Shown here: piece after piece, positions 7,673 through 15,234 of the stretch
How the letters are laid out: each line of letters opens with the position of its first letter
How positions within the stretch are numbered: position 1 is the stretch's first letter
Assembly: GCF_013624435.2 (NCBI RefSeq)
Contig: NZ_CP061768.1
Span: 4,142,297 to 4,206,296 of the forward strand
Source of the DNA: Nocardioides campestrisoli
Lineage (GTDB): Bacteria; Actinomycetota; Actinomycetes; Propionibacteriales; Nocardioidaceae
Direction of reading: 5' to 3'
DNA length: 64,000 nt
Notes under the pieces: generated by a model
The model's database searches: none
What the model saw: the letters and a program-made list of their open reading frames with translations, nothing else
What the model was told of the DNA's origin: nothing
Position numbers and translations under genes: made by a program

Positions 7673-9747
7673 GGCCGCCACCCGCCTTCGGCGTCGTGGG
7701 CCGGGTCGAGGTCATCGAGGAGCCCGTGGTCCAAGGCGGTGAAGTGCGCCAGGTCCCAGCCTCCGTTGACGATGTGCTCAGGCTCCTTGGGTCGGTTGGG
7801 CTTGCGTGACCTTCGGTCGGCGACGGGGATGAAGTTCTCGCCGGTGTCGATGCCTTGGGCTTGATAGACCGCGGTGATGGTCTGGAGCAGGTCGGCGCGG
7901 CGGCTGGCGTGTTCGTTGTGGCTGGGCCACTTCTGCCCCGCCAAGTTCTTCAATAGCGCGGACCTGACCTCTGCGAAGGCGCCGACCACCGCTCCGTTGG
8001 CGCCGGGTGCCCACAGGGTGCGGACCTTGAAGGAGTGGGGCTCTTGCCACAGCAAGCGGCTGGGAGCATCCGGGTCGTAGAAGAACGTGAGCGGACGTCG
8101 CCGACCTTGATTGGTCAGGGATGCCTGGACGAGATCCTCGTAGTTCTCGCAGGTGTATCGGCGCTTTTGCCAGGTCACGCCGTCGTCGTGCGGGGTGAGC
8201 GACAGGTGGGGCAGGAGCCGCAAGTGGAAGGTCGGGTCGGCCAGCACGTGCGCCGGTACCCCGCGGGTCAGGGACAGGCCGACGGCTTCGATGGGCGTCA
8301 GGTGGCGTTGCGGCGCGTGATCGTGGGTCAGCCCGGTGTGAGGTTGCTGGGCGGTCCACCACGACCATGTAGCGAACGCTGCTTGCGCTTGGGCAAAGGT
8401 CGGAAGGTCGCGGACATCGAGCCGGGCGGGCTTGTTGACCACAGTGTTGCCCTTGTGGCCGGGGAGTAGCTGGCACGCCTGGGCGAAGGTCTTGATGTGG
8501 GACTCCACGAAGGCCTTGTCGGTGGGCCGCATCGTGCGCGCCCACTGGATCGTGATGCCGAGCTGGGCGCAGGTGGCGATGAAGTGGCCGTTCTCCTCCT
8601 CCGCGCCGTGGTCAGCGCCGATGGAGCCCGGTAGGACACTCAGCGGCGGGTTGGGGCCATTCCAGGCGTGTACGTCCAGCGCGCCCGGCACGACTGGCAG
8701 CGCCGCATGAGGGGGCGGGGACGACATCGTCGCCCACGCTTCGCCGCCGATCATGTCCCACAACAACAGGGACAGGTGGATGCCGCGCGGAGGGCCGACA
8801 GTCAGTCGGAGCCAGGCGTAGCGGGTACTCACGCATACCCCGAAGACGGCCCACAGCTGCTGGGGCCCATGGGGACCCCAAACCAACATGTCGGTACGGC
8901 TGGCGTCATACTCGACGCGGTCGCCCAGCTCAAAAGATCGGTGCCTCACCCCGTGGATGAGCGGGCGGTTGGACTGCTCCTGACGGGTCTTGCCCGTCAA
9001 GGGATCCTGCCCCCGCGAGAGGTATCGCACCAGCGCCACAAACCGTTCGTAGGGCAGCGCCGTGATCTCGTGCGGGATCGTGGTCCCGTCCGGCCCTGGG
9101 GTGGCGGTCCCAGCGCTGACCAGACCAAGCTGGCGCAGCCGATTCAGCACGATCCCGTGCTCGTTGATCAAAGACTTCTTGCTCGACTGGTGACGTTGCG
9201 CAACGTAGTCACGTACCACCGCCAGTATCTGCGGATCGGTCTCATTCGCACGTGAGGGCTGCAGGTAGCGCGAGGCGTGCGGCACCAGTGCGAACGCACC
9301 CCCGGCACGCCACTTCTCGATCCAGCGGCCCAGCGTGGTCGCATCGACACCCAGCTCTGCGCACTTCGCCGCGCGCCGTTTCGCCACGCTCGTCGTAGCC
9401 GCGTCATAGCCGCTCCCGGTGCCCACACGACCCTGGAGCACGTCGAGCACATGGCGCTGCCTATCCAAGCCCGTCTGCCTCTTGCGCTCAGGTAGCCAGT
9501 GCAGCAACTCGCTGTAGCGATCCGGGGCCAAGTACGGCGAGGCAAGCCGGTGCTCGGCGCTCACCCTCGATAACACTGCGTGCAGCGGCTCCTCGCACAC
9601 CTCACCGTCGCGGGCGGTCACGATCTGCAGGCAGCCTTGGGGATCCACCCGGTGCTTGAGGACCACCCGGTCCGAACGGTCGTGTTCGAACAGCAACGCG
9701 TCCTGCGACAACTCCACCGACAGCACTCGATCCGGCGCCTCGCTCAC
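7669..9747 (-). CDS. tniA: TniA/TnsB-type DDE transposase
   Basis: A 692-residue protein with an N-terminal helix-turn-helix part (LGVDATTLGRWIEKW), an integrase core with acidic residues in VEYDASRTDML, GSIGADHGAEEENG and KAFVESHIKTF (the D-D-E set), and a C-terminal Mu-type beta-barrel region ending in a Pro/basic tail. It would bind the transposon ends and join 3' ends to target DNA. The GTG at 9747 overlaps the TGA of tnsA; the upstream part of the open frame is arginine-rich shadow sequence and was excluded. All catalytic acids appear present, so the gene looks active. Confidence 0.9.
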   Translation of the reverse strand: MSEAPDRVLSVELSQDALLFEHDRSDRVVLKHRVDPQGCLQIVTARDGEVCEEPLHAVLSRVSAEHRLASPYLAPDRYSELLHWLPERKRQTGLDRQRHVLDVLQGRVGTGSGYDAATTSVAKRRAAKCAELGVDATTLGRWIEKWRAGGAFALVPHASRYLQPSRANETDPQILAVVRDYVAQRHQSSKKSLINEHGIVLNRLRQLGLVSAGTATPGPDGTTIPHEITALPYERFVALVRYLSRGQDPLTGKTRQEQSNRPLIHGVRHRSFELGDRVEYDASRTDMLVWGPHGPQQLWAVFGVCVSTRYAWLRLTVGPPRGIHLSLLLWDMIGGEAWATMSSPPPHAALPVVPGALDVHAWNGPNPPLSVLPGSIGADHGAEEENGHFIATCAQLGITIQWARTMRPTDKAFVESHIKTFAQACQLLPGHKGNTVVNKPARLDVRDLPTFAQAQAAFATWSWWTAQQPHTGLTHDHAPQRHLTPIEAVGLSLTRGVPAHVLADPTFHLRLLPHLSLTPHDDGVTWQKRRYTCENYEDLVQASLTNQGRRRPLTFFYDPDAPSRLLWQEPHSFKVRTLWAPGANGAVVGAFAEVRSALLKNLAGQKWPSHNEHASRRADLLQTITAVYQAQGIDTGENFIPVADRRSRKPNRPKEPEHIVNGGWDLAHFTALDHGLLDDLDPAHDAEGGWRP

Positions 9748-10790
9748 CCCCACCACCGGCCTGGCTCCCCGTCGAGGTGCCACCGCAGCTCGCTGCCCAA
9801 CGACAAAGGGGCATCCAGATCCGTCGAGCACCTGCCTGTGGCCAACAAGTGCATCGCCACCACGTAGGTACGACGCAGCACATCGACGTCGAACTGGCCT
9901 CGGCCTCCTGACATCGCCCCGGCGCTGACGTCAACGACCTTGGCGATGCCACCGATGCTGGTCGGCTGAACATCCAGCACAGCAGAGACGTCATCTGCGG
10001 CCCACGGGTTCGGATCGCGCCATCGGGTGATCTGCTGCAGATTGTGGGCACGTTGGGCGGTGACGTCGCTCAGGACCCGGAACCCCATTCCCGCCGCCCA
10101 TAGCGTGTCCCGCATCAAACCCAGCTTGGCTTGTGACCACTCATCCTGCGCCCGGTGAGCGGGTTTGACCTCGAACACCGTCAGGTTGCCGTCGATCACC
10201 GCCGCCAGATCAGGTACCTGGAACAGCTGCCCTTGCTCGTGGATCCAGACCATCGCGAACGGCTGGGCATGGATCGCCGACACAGAGGCGTGAATGTCCA
10301 GCTGCTGCACCCAAGCCAGCTCCAACTTCGACTCCACCAGGAGCATCAGCCGGAAACCGTCACGCATCACCGGGTACATCGCGATCGAGCTCGTCGCTTG
10401 CCGGTGGGTCCCGATCCGACGCACCGGCAATACCCCCCAGCCCGGCGGGACCGACAGGTCACTTATCGGTTGCACCACCGGCACACCGTCGACGTTCCAC
10501 ACCGCCACGCACCGCGCCGACCCCATCTCCCCCGCCGCGATCAACCTCATCGCCTCATCTCGCGACAGGAGATCACCCAGCAATTCCCGCACCCGACGCG
10601 GAACCCGGCGAGTTCCTTTTCGTGCTGTCGCTTTGGGCATAGCGGGATGAGGGGCCGGCACCACGGCGTACTTGCCGTTCGCGCTCACTCCAGACGCGTG
10701 GGACGAGACGACCGGGGCGGTGGGCGCGGGAGGTCGTCTCGGGCGCCGCTCAGTGGCGGATAAGCCACTGGTGCTGGAAGAATGGACCAT
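9744..10790 (-). CDS. tnsA: TnsA-like transposon endonuclease
   Basis: A 348-residue protein with a PD-(D/E)XK-type nuclease core: Glu153 in VESKLELAW, Asp194 in QVPDLAAV and Glu207/Lys209 in VFEVKPAH, the same order as in TnsA of Tn7. TnsA cuts the 5' ends, giving cut-and-paste movement together with the DDE transposase. The ATG at 10790 has an AAGG about 7 bases upstream; an ATG at 10895 in the same frame lacks a ribosome site. The ~80 residues before the nuclease core are Pro/Arg/Ser-rich. First gene of the seven-gene operon. Confidence 0.85.
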   Translation of the reverse strand: MVHSSSTSGLSATERRPRRPPAPTAPVVSSHASGVSANGKYAVVPAPHPAMPKATARKGTRRVPRRVRELLGDLLSRDEAMRLIAAGEMGSARCVAVWNVDGVPVVQPISDLSVPPGWGVLPVRRIGTHRQATSSIAMYPVMRDGFRLMLLVESKLELAWVQQLDIHASVSAIHAQPFAMVWIHEQGQLFQVPDLAAVIDGNLTVFEVKPAHRAQDEWSQAKLGLMRDTLWAAGMGFRVLSDVTAQRAHNLQQITRWRDPNPWAADDVSAVLDVQPTSIGGIAKVVDVSAGAMSGGRGQFDVDVLRRTYVVAMHLLATGRCSTDLDAPLSLGSELRWHLDGEPGRWWG

Positions 10791-10946
10791 TGCGGTGCCT
10801 TCTTGTCGTTCCTGTGCAGGGACTCCGACGAGGCGCCGAAGCGGGGCCCGGACTGTGTCAGCAGTCTGGGTCTCGCGCTGTTTCCGGCGCGACATCGTCG
10901 ACTGGTCACTCTAGGGCTCAGTGAGACCTCTGACTAGAGCGTGCTC

Positions 10947-11031
10947 GCACAGTTAACGGGCGCTAGGCTGCAGGATCTCGTGACTGGCAAGCGCTGGCGC
11001 ACTTCAAGTGTGCACAATTAAAGTGCGCTAG
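10947..11031 (+). repeat. Pair of 20-base direct repeats upstream of tnsA
   Basis: GCACAGTTAACGGGCGCTAG (10947-10966) and GCACAATTAAAGTGCGCTAG (11012-11031) match at 17 of 20 positions and are 65 bases apart. The second copy also sits in a palindrome-like context: GCGCACTT at 10997-11004 faces AAGTGCGC at 11021-11028. They lie in the divergent intergenic region between tnsA and the gene at 11042, where either the transposon right end (transposase binding sites) or an operator would be expected. Which of the two cannot be told from the sequence. Confidence 0.6.
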
Positions 11032-11034
11032 TCT
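11029..11034 (+). promoter_or_regulatory. Putative -10 element (TAGTCT) for a leaderless mRNA
   Basis: TAGTCT ends 7 bases before the ATG at 11042, the distance expected if transcription starts at the start codon. There is no ribosome binding site before that ATG, consistent with a leaderless transcript, which is common in actinobacteria. The hexamer overlaps the second copy of the direct repeat. No good -35 is visible. Confidence 0.4.
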
Positions 11035-11041
11035 CTGCCCC

Positions 11042-11764
11042 ATGGTTCGATCAGGCGTAGAACAATCGGCAGCCTCCGCGGAGCGGGAGGGGGACTGGCG
11101 GACCCTGACGGCGAAAAATGTGCAGGCACTCGGACTCCCCTGCCGGCTTCCCGGCTGCAATGCCACAGTGTCAAGAGAGAACAGGGGCAGACCCAAGTGG
11201 TTTCACAACGAGCAGTGTGGTCAGAAGTTCCGCCGGCGTCAGGAGGCCCTCGACCGGATGATCGCGCTGGCAGGCCAGCGGCTCCAGCATGAAGACCTCG
11301 GCTGGCGAGAGCGCAGGGAGCTCGAAAGCGAGGTTCGCTGGCTGGTCGGCATGCGCGCCTGGTACGTCGGGCCCAATGACTGGGCTCACGACAAGGAGCA
11401 TGCAAGTGACGGCGACAAACTGTCCGACGGGGTCCAGCAGCTACTTCAAACCTGGCGGAAACGTCGCGTCCAGAAGAAGGACCCCTGCCCGATCTGCAAG
11501 GGAACTGGGGACTACCGCACGTATCTGGATCCGGCGCGCGAGGGTGGCCCCAGGATGCGAGCTGACCGCCGAGAAGAGGCAGCCGAAGTGCTCCTCAATG
11601 TTTGGAGACTTGCGCAGCTCGTACCATCACCCGAGGCCGTCGACATCTGTAACCGGGTCGAAGATCTACTGGAAAGGAGCAACCTGTCGCATCGCGACGC
11701 GCGCCTGTCTGACTACAGGGACGGTCCCGAGACCACCGGCGAACTGGGGTCCGATCGTCCCTAG
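11042..11764 (+). CDS. Unknown protein with zinc-finger-like motif, between Tn operon and CRISPR array
   Basis: A 240-residue protein. Near residue 34 it has CRLPGCN, then RGRPKWFHNEQCGQKFRRRQ, a Cys/His arrangement reminiscent of small treble-clef or CGNR-like zinc fingers; near residue 155 it has CPICKGTG. The middle and C-terminal parts look helical. The base composition is somewhat less GC-rich than the core genes, as in the flanking mobile region. It is divergent from tnsA and ends 79 bases before the first CRISPR repeat. I do not recognise a family; DNA binding is likely from the motif only. Confidence 0.6.
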   Translation: MVRSGVEQSAASAEREGDWRTLTAKNVQALGLPCRLPGCNATVSRENRGRPKWFHNEQCGQKFRRRQEALDRMIALAGQRLQHEDLGWRERRELESEVRWLVGMRAWYVGPNDWAHDKEHASDGDKLSDGVQQLLQTWRKRRVQKKDPCPICKGTGDYRTYLDPAREGGPRMRADRREEAAEVLLNVWRLAQLVPSPEAVDICNRVEDLLERSNLSHRDARLSDYRDGPETTGELGSDRP

Positions 11765-11843
11765 AAACCTTCGCAAGCCCCTCTGCACGGCAGAGAACAC
11801 CACGCCAACTGAAGAATCGCCGTGGCGGACGAGGTCGTCTTCT

Positions 11844-13458
11844 TGAAGCACCCCCGCGTGAGCGGGGAAGATGTCAGTCCGACCACCACAGGAGTAGTGC
11901 TCATGGAAGCACCCCCGCGTGAGCGGGGAGGACTCACGGAAGGCGCGGGCGGCACGGTCGGCCATGGAAGCACCCCCGCGTGAGCGGGGAGGACCGGCGT
12001 ACGCCGCGCTGCTCGAGCACTCCCACGGAAGCACCCCCGCGTGAGCGGGGAGGACCAGGCCGAGACCGCGACCTCCAGCACCACCGAGGAAGCACCCCCC
12101 GCGTGATCGGGGAGGACTCCACCACCACGACGACACCGCCGACATGTGGGGAAGCACCCCCGCGTGAGCGGGGAGGACCTGCCAGGACGGCCGCTCTCGT
12201 CTTTTGTCAGGGAAGCACCCCCGCGTGAGCGGGGAGGACCCAAGGCAGCGGACCCCGACGACCACGTGTTCGGAAGCACCCCCGCGTGAGCGGGGAGGAC
12301 AGGTCCTCCATGCCGTCCGGCAGGGGCGCGAGGGAAGCACCCCCGCGTGAGCGGGGAGGACTCCTGCGCGAGATGGGACAGCGCGGGGCCGTGGGAAGCA
12401 CCCCCGCGTGAGCGGGGAGGACGCGTGGTGTCGAGTCGTGCGGCTGGCTCTGCTTGAAGCACCCCCGCGTGAGCGGGGAGGACACGGCCTCGGCGCCGGT
12501 GTCGGGGCCGACGGTGGAAGCACCCCCGCGTGAGCGGGGAGGACCCCCGCTCCCCCTGAGGTGGTAGAGCGGATGGGAAGCACCCCCGCGTGAGCGGGGA
12601 GGACGAGGCGCGAGGCAAGATCCATACCGCTGCTCGGGAAGCACCCCCGCGTGAGCGGGGAGGACGCCTCGCGCCAACCCATCCGCTCGGGCACCTCAGA
12701 AGCACCCCCGCGTGAGCGGGGAGGACGCGCGCAGGCTTACGTCCGCACCGAGCACCCGGGAAGCACCCCCGCGTGAGCGGGGAGGACGCAACGATGCTGG
12801 CCTACAACCTCGCGCCGCCGGAAGCACCCCCGCGTGAGCGGGGAGGACGTGCTCGTTACCGGGCCAACCGGTTCGGGTAAGGAAGCACCCCCGCGTGAGC
12901 GGGGAGGACGTGGCTGGCGACCCGATCCTTCAGCACGGAGCGGAAGCACCCCCGCGTGAGCGGGGAGGACCGACTGAGGTCAACGCTGCTGACGGCATCA
13001 ACGGAAGCACCCCCGCGTGAGCGGGGAGGACCCTGCGTGGGTGCCGGGCTGCTCCTGGGGGGCGGAAGCACCCCCGCGTGAGCGGGGAGGACCCCGCGCC
13101 GAAGGCCGGACCCGGTCCTTCTTCGGAAGCACCCCCGCGTGAGCGGGGAGGACGGTCCAGCTCTCCACGTGCAATCTTCTGCACCGGAAGCACCCCCGCG
13201 TGAGCGGGGAGGACTCTGTGCGGCCTCGTCGCGCTCGGTGCGGGTGGGAAGCACCCCCGCGTGAGCGGGGAGGACCACTGGAGCATGGTGCCGCGCTGCT
13301 TCTTGTAGGAAGCACCCCCGCGTGAGCGGGGAGGACCACTGGAGCATGGTGCCGCGCTGCTTCTTGTAGGAAGCACCCCCGCGTGAGCGGGGAGGACGGG
13401 CCCAGGGACCACACCGAGAGCCGGGCGTGGGAAGCACCCCCGCGTGAGCGGGGAGGAC
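11844..13458 (-). CRISPR. Type I-E CRISPR array, 27 repeats and 26 spacers
   Basis: A 29-base repeat (on the + strand it starts GGAAGCACCCC, has a GCGTGAGCGGGG core and ends GAGGAC) recurs every 61 bases with 32-base spacers. The stem-forming CCCCGC/GCGGGG core is typical of type I-E, and the reverse complement is the standard reading direction, so the array is transcribed leftward from the cas side. The leftmost repeat (11844-11872) is degenerate at both ends, as expected for the oldest, leader-distal end. The repeat at 12088-12117 has an extra C and a G-to-T change; the copies at 12455 and 12698 differ in the first base. One spacer is 31 bases (12545-12575). Spacers 13276-13307 and 13337-13368 are identical. 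Only about 30 bases separate the last repeat from the cas2 remnant, leaving almost no leader. Confidence 0.98.
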
Positions 13459-13488
13459 CCTTGCTGACCTGCGATGATGGTTTCGGCA

Positions 13489-13832
13489 TCACGAGGCCGG
13501 GTCGGGAAGGCCCTGTAAAAGCCTGCTGGCGCCCTCCTTGTGGTGCCGGGACACTAGCTGGAGCCCGTGGAGGTCCACGACCTCGTAGGCGTGGGCCCCG
13601 GCGGTCCTGATCTCGAACCCTTGCTCTGTGGGGGCTGACTCGATCATCGCCGCGTAGACGGCTGGATCCGCCCTGTCCTGCACCCAGTCGCTGATGGCGG
13701 ACCAGACTTCGTCGCGGATCCTCTGCTGACGGTGCCGACGTAGACGCCGGGCAGGACCTCGACGAACCACTTGTTCAGCGCGCCGCGCATGCCCTCCGGC
13801 AGGGATGAGGAGATCAGCGTCGCGTAGCTCAC
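13489..13832 (-). pseudogene. cas2: cas2e, broken by a one-base frameshift
   Basis: The frame from GTG 13832 encodes a Cas2e N-terminus (LPEGMRGALNKWFVEVLPGV, then YVGTVS). At about 13725 the homology moves to another frame, QRIRDEVWSAISDW, and continues through EQGFEIRTAGAHAYEVVDLHGLQLVS to a stop at 13489. Joining the two by a -1 shift gives a normal ~114-residue Cas2e in which VSQRIRDEVW matches the VS-x-x-I-R pattern of the family, so a single base has been lost. No slippery sequence suggests programmed frameshifting. Cas2 with Cas1 inserts new spacers; here cas1 is absent, since only 24 bases separate this gene from cas6e. Confidence 0.88.
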
Positions 13833-13856
13833 GGCATCAGATCGCTTGCGTCCAGG

Positions 13857-14534
13857 TCAGTCCCGCACCGCCGGGCGCGCGGTGATGAGGCCGCACCCGT
13901 ACGCCTTGCTGCGGCCGAGCCCTTCACGCCGCATCGCGTCGAGGAGCTGCGCATCGGCGACGGTCGCGATCGCGTCGACGGTGTCGATGACCAGCGACCT
14001 CTTGGCGCCCTTCGGGCCGAAGCGGTAGGTGTCGCGGTAGTGGTTGACGACCTCCAGGTCGGTCACTGCGCCGGCCAGCTTCCCCGAGAGCCATGCCGAG
14101 ATCCCCTCGGGCGGCACGACGCCTCGCGTGACGTCCTTCTTCGGGCCTCCGGGAGTCGCCTGGGACTTGCCTCGGATGACCGGGTTCACCGCCACGCGGA
14201 GCGCGATCAGGTCCCCGTTCCTGTTCTCCCACCCTCGGCCGGTGACGGTCATGGTCCGTCCCTCGATGGGCACCGACTCTGGGGGCACGCAGGACTGCAC
14301 GAGGACCGTGGGGACCCCTCCGATGTTGTCGACCCGGAACAGGATCCCGGCGGTGGCCCTGCGTTCTGCCGCGGCCCCGGGGAGGGTGGTGGGGAAGAGT
14401 CGCATGACGGCGCGGTGTGCGGCGGCGAGGTCTGACCAGTCCGCCTGCACGGAGGCGGCCGGGAAGGTCGTCCAGTAGACGGGGCTCTCTCGGTCCACGC
14501 CGGGCGCTACCTGCTCAGGTGTCGTGACAGCCAT
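13857..14534 (-). CDS. cas6e: Cas6e, CRISPR RNA endoribonuclease of type I-E Cascade
   Basis: A 225-residue protein that processes the precursor crRNA at the repeat stem and stays on the 3' handle in Cascade. The C-terminal glycine-rich signature EGLGRSKAYGCGLITARP matches the G-x-G-R-x-x-x-x-G-C-G-L motif of Cas6e. The ATG at 14534 lies 28 bases inside the end of cas5e; the longer upstream frame is a shadow of cas5e. Order and spacing fit a type I-E operon. cas1 should follow but is missing. Confidence 0.93.
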   Translation of the reverse strand: MAVTTPEQVAPGVDRESPVYWTTFPAASVQADWSDLAAAHRAVMRLFPTTLPGAAAERRATAGILFRVDNIGGVPTVLVQSCVPPESVPIEGRTMTVTGRGWENRNGDLIALRVAVNPVIRGKSQATPGGPKKDVTRGVVPPEGISAWLSGKLAGAVTDLEVVNHYRDTYRFGPKGAKRSLVIDTVDAIATVADAQLLDAMRREGLGRSKAYGCGLITARPAVRD

Positions 14535-15229
14535 GTCAGCTGCTCCTCTCGGGATGCCGGGGTCGGTGAGACGTGGGAGACCAGACGGTGCTCGTGGCGT
14601 GCGTAGTCGCCGGTCACCTCGTACAGCCGCAGGCTGGCGGCCTTCTCGCCGTGCCGGGGGACGTGGGGGAGCTCCGACAGCACCTGCACCGGCGTCCCGT
14701 GGTCGACGCCGAGGACGAACGGGAAGGCGGGGGCGTTCGCCCGCCTTCCGAGGTAGGGCATGAAGACCGGGTCGAGCGCCCCCGCCAGCCATGCGTCGAC
14801 GAGCTCGGTCTCCGCGGTGATGGCGCAGATGAACTCGGCGTGCGGCAGGAAGTCACGGTTCACCAGGGCCGTTCCCCGCGTGTTCTTGGGCCCGACCGCG
14901 CCGGTGCGGTCCCGGTGGTGAGCGTGCGCCCGAGCCGTCCCGGTGCGGAACTTCTCCGCCCTGTCCGCCGCCGCGTGCACCGCGTTCGGCAGCGGGACGA
15001 GGACCTGGAGGTCCTCAGCGGCCGCGTTCGTCCGGTCGACCCGGACATGCAGGTCGAACTCCGTGACGAGCTCGTGGAGGTCGCGGCGGCCCACGAATGC
15101 GCCCAGGAGGCCTGCGACCGCTGACTTCCTGGGCATCGGCGCCGTCGCGACCGGGTAGTTGTTGGGGAGGAGGCGGTACCCGGCGTACGACTGGACCGGG
15201 CCCGCCATCCTCAGCAGCAGCGAAGGCAT
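14507..15229 (-). CDS. cas5e: Cas5e subunit of Cascade
   Basis: A 240-residue protein starting MPSLLLRMAGPVQSYAGYR, the typical opening of Cas5e (L-x-G-P-x-Q-S/A-W/Y), followed by RKSAVAGLLGA, the usual second conserved block. It binds the 5' handle of the crRNA and contacts Cse1. The start is 6 bases past the cas7e stop and the end overlaps cas6e, indicating translational coupling. No defects are visible. Confidence 0.94.
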   Translation of the reverse strand: MPSLLLRMAGPVQSYAGYRLLPNNYPVATAPMPRKSAVAGLLGAFVGRRDLHELVTEFDLHVRVDRTNAAAEDLQVLVPLPNAVHAAADRAEKFRTGTARAHAHHRDRTGAVGPKNTRGTALVNRDFLPHAEFICAITAETELVDAWLAGALDPVFMPYLGRRANAPAFPFVLGVDHGTPVQVLSELPHVPRHGEKAASLRLYEVTGDYARHEHRLVSHVSPTPASREEQLTWLSRHLSR

Positions 15230-15234
15230 CGAGC

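Larger units (their letters stand above)
3141..10790 (-). mobile_element. Tn7-like transposition module (TnsA-TniA-TniB-TniQ plus three accessory genes)
   Basis: Seven genes run in one direction and every junction is a four-base ATGA or GTGA overlap, so they form one translationally coupled unit. The set is that of a heteromeric Tn7-like transposon. Exact ends are not resolved: candidate binding repeats lie at 10947-11031 beyond tnsA, and no matching inverted copies were found on the left. The mobile element could therefore extend further, with the toxin cassette or even the CRISPR locus as cargo; the range given covers only the coding module. Confidence 0.75.

Noticed and set aside
11666..13437. 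Long open frames on the minus strand across 11.7-13.4 kb with repeating HAGVLP and SPLTRGCF units
   Set aside because: They are translations of the CRISPR repeats; the 61-base period does not keep one frame, and there is no start signal. Not genes.
13720..13730. Programmed -1 frameshifting in cas2
   Set aside because: No X-XXY-YYZ slippery heptamer or following pseudoknot is apparent, and cas1 is missing as well, so simple decay is more likely.
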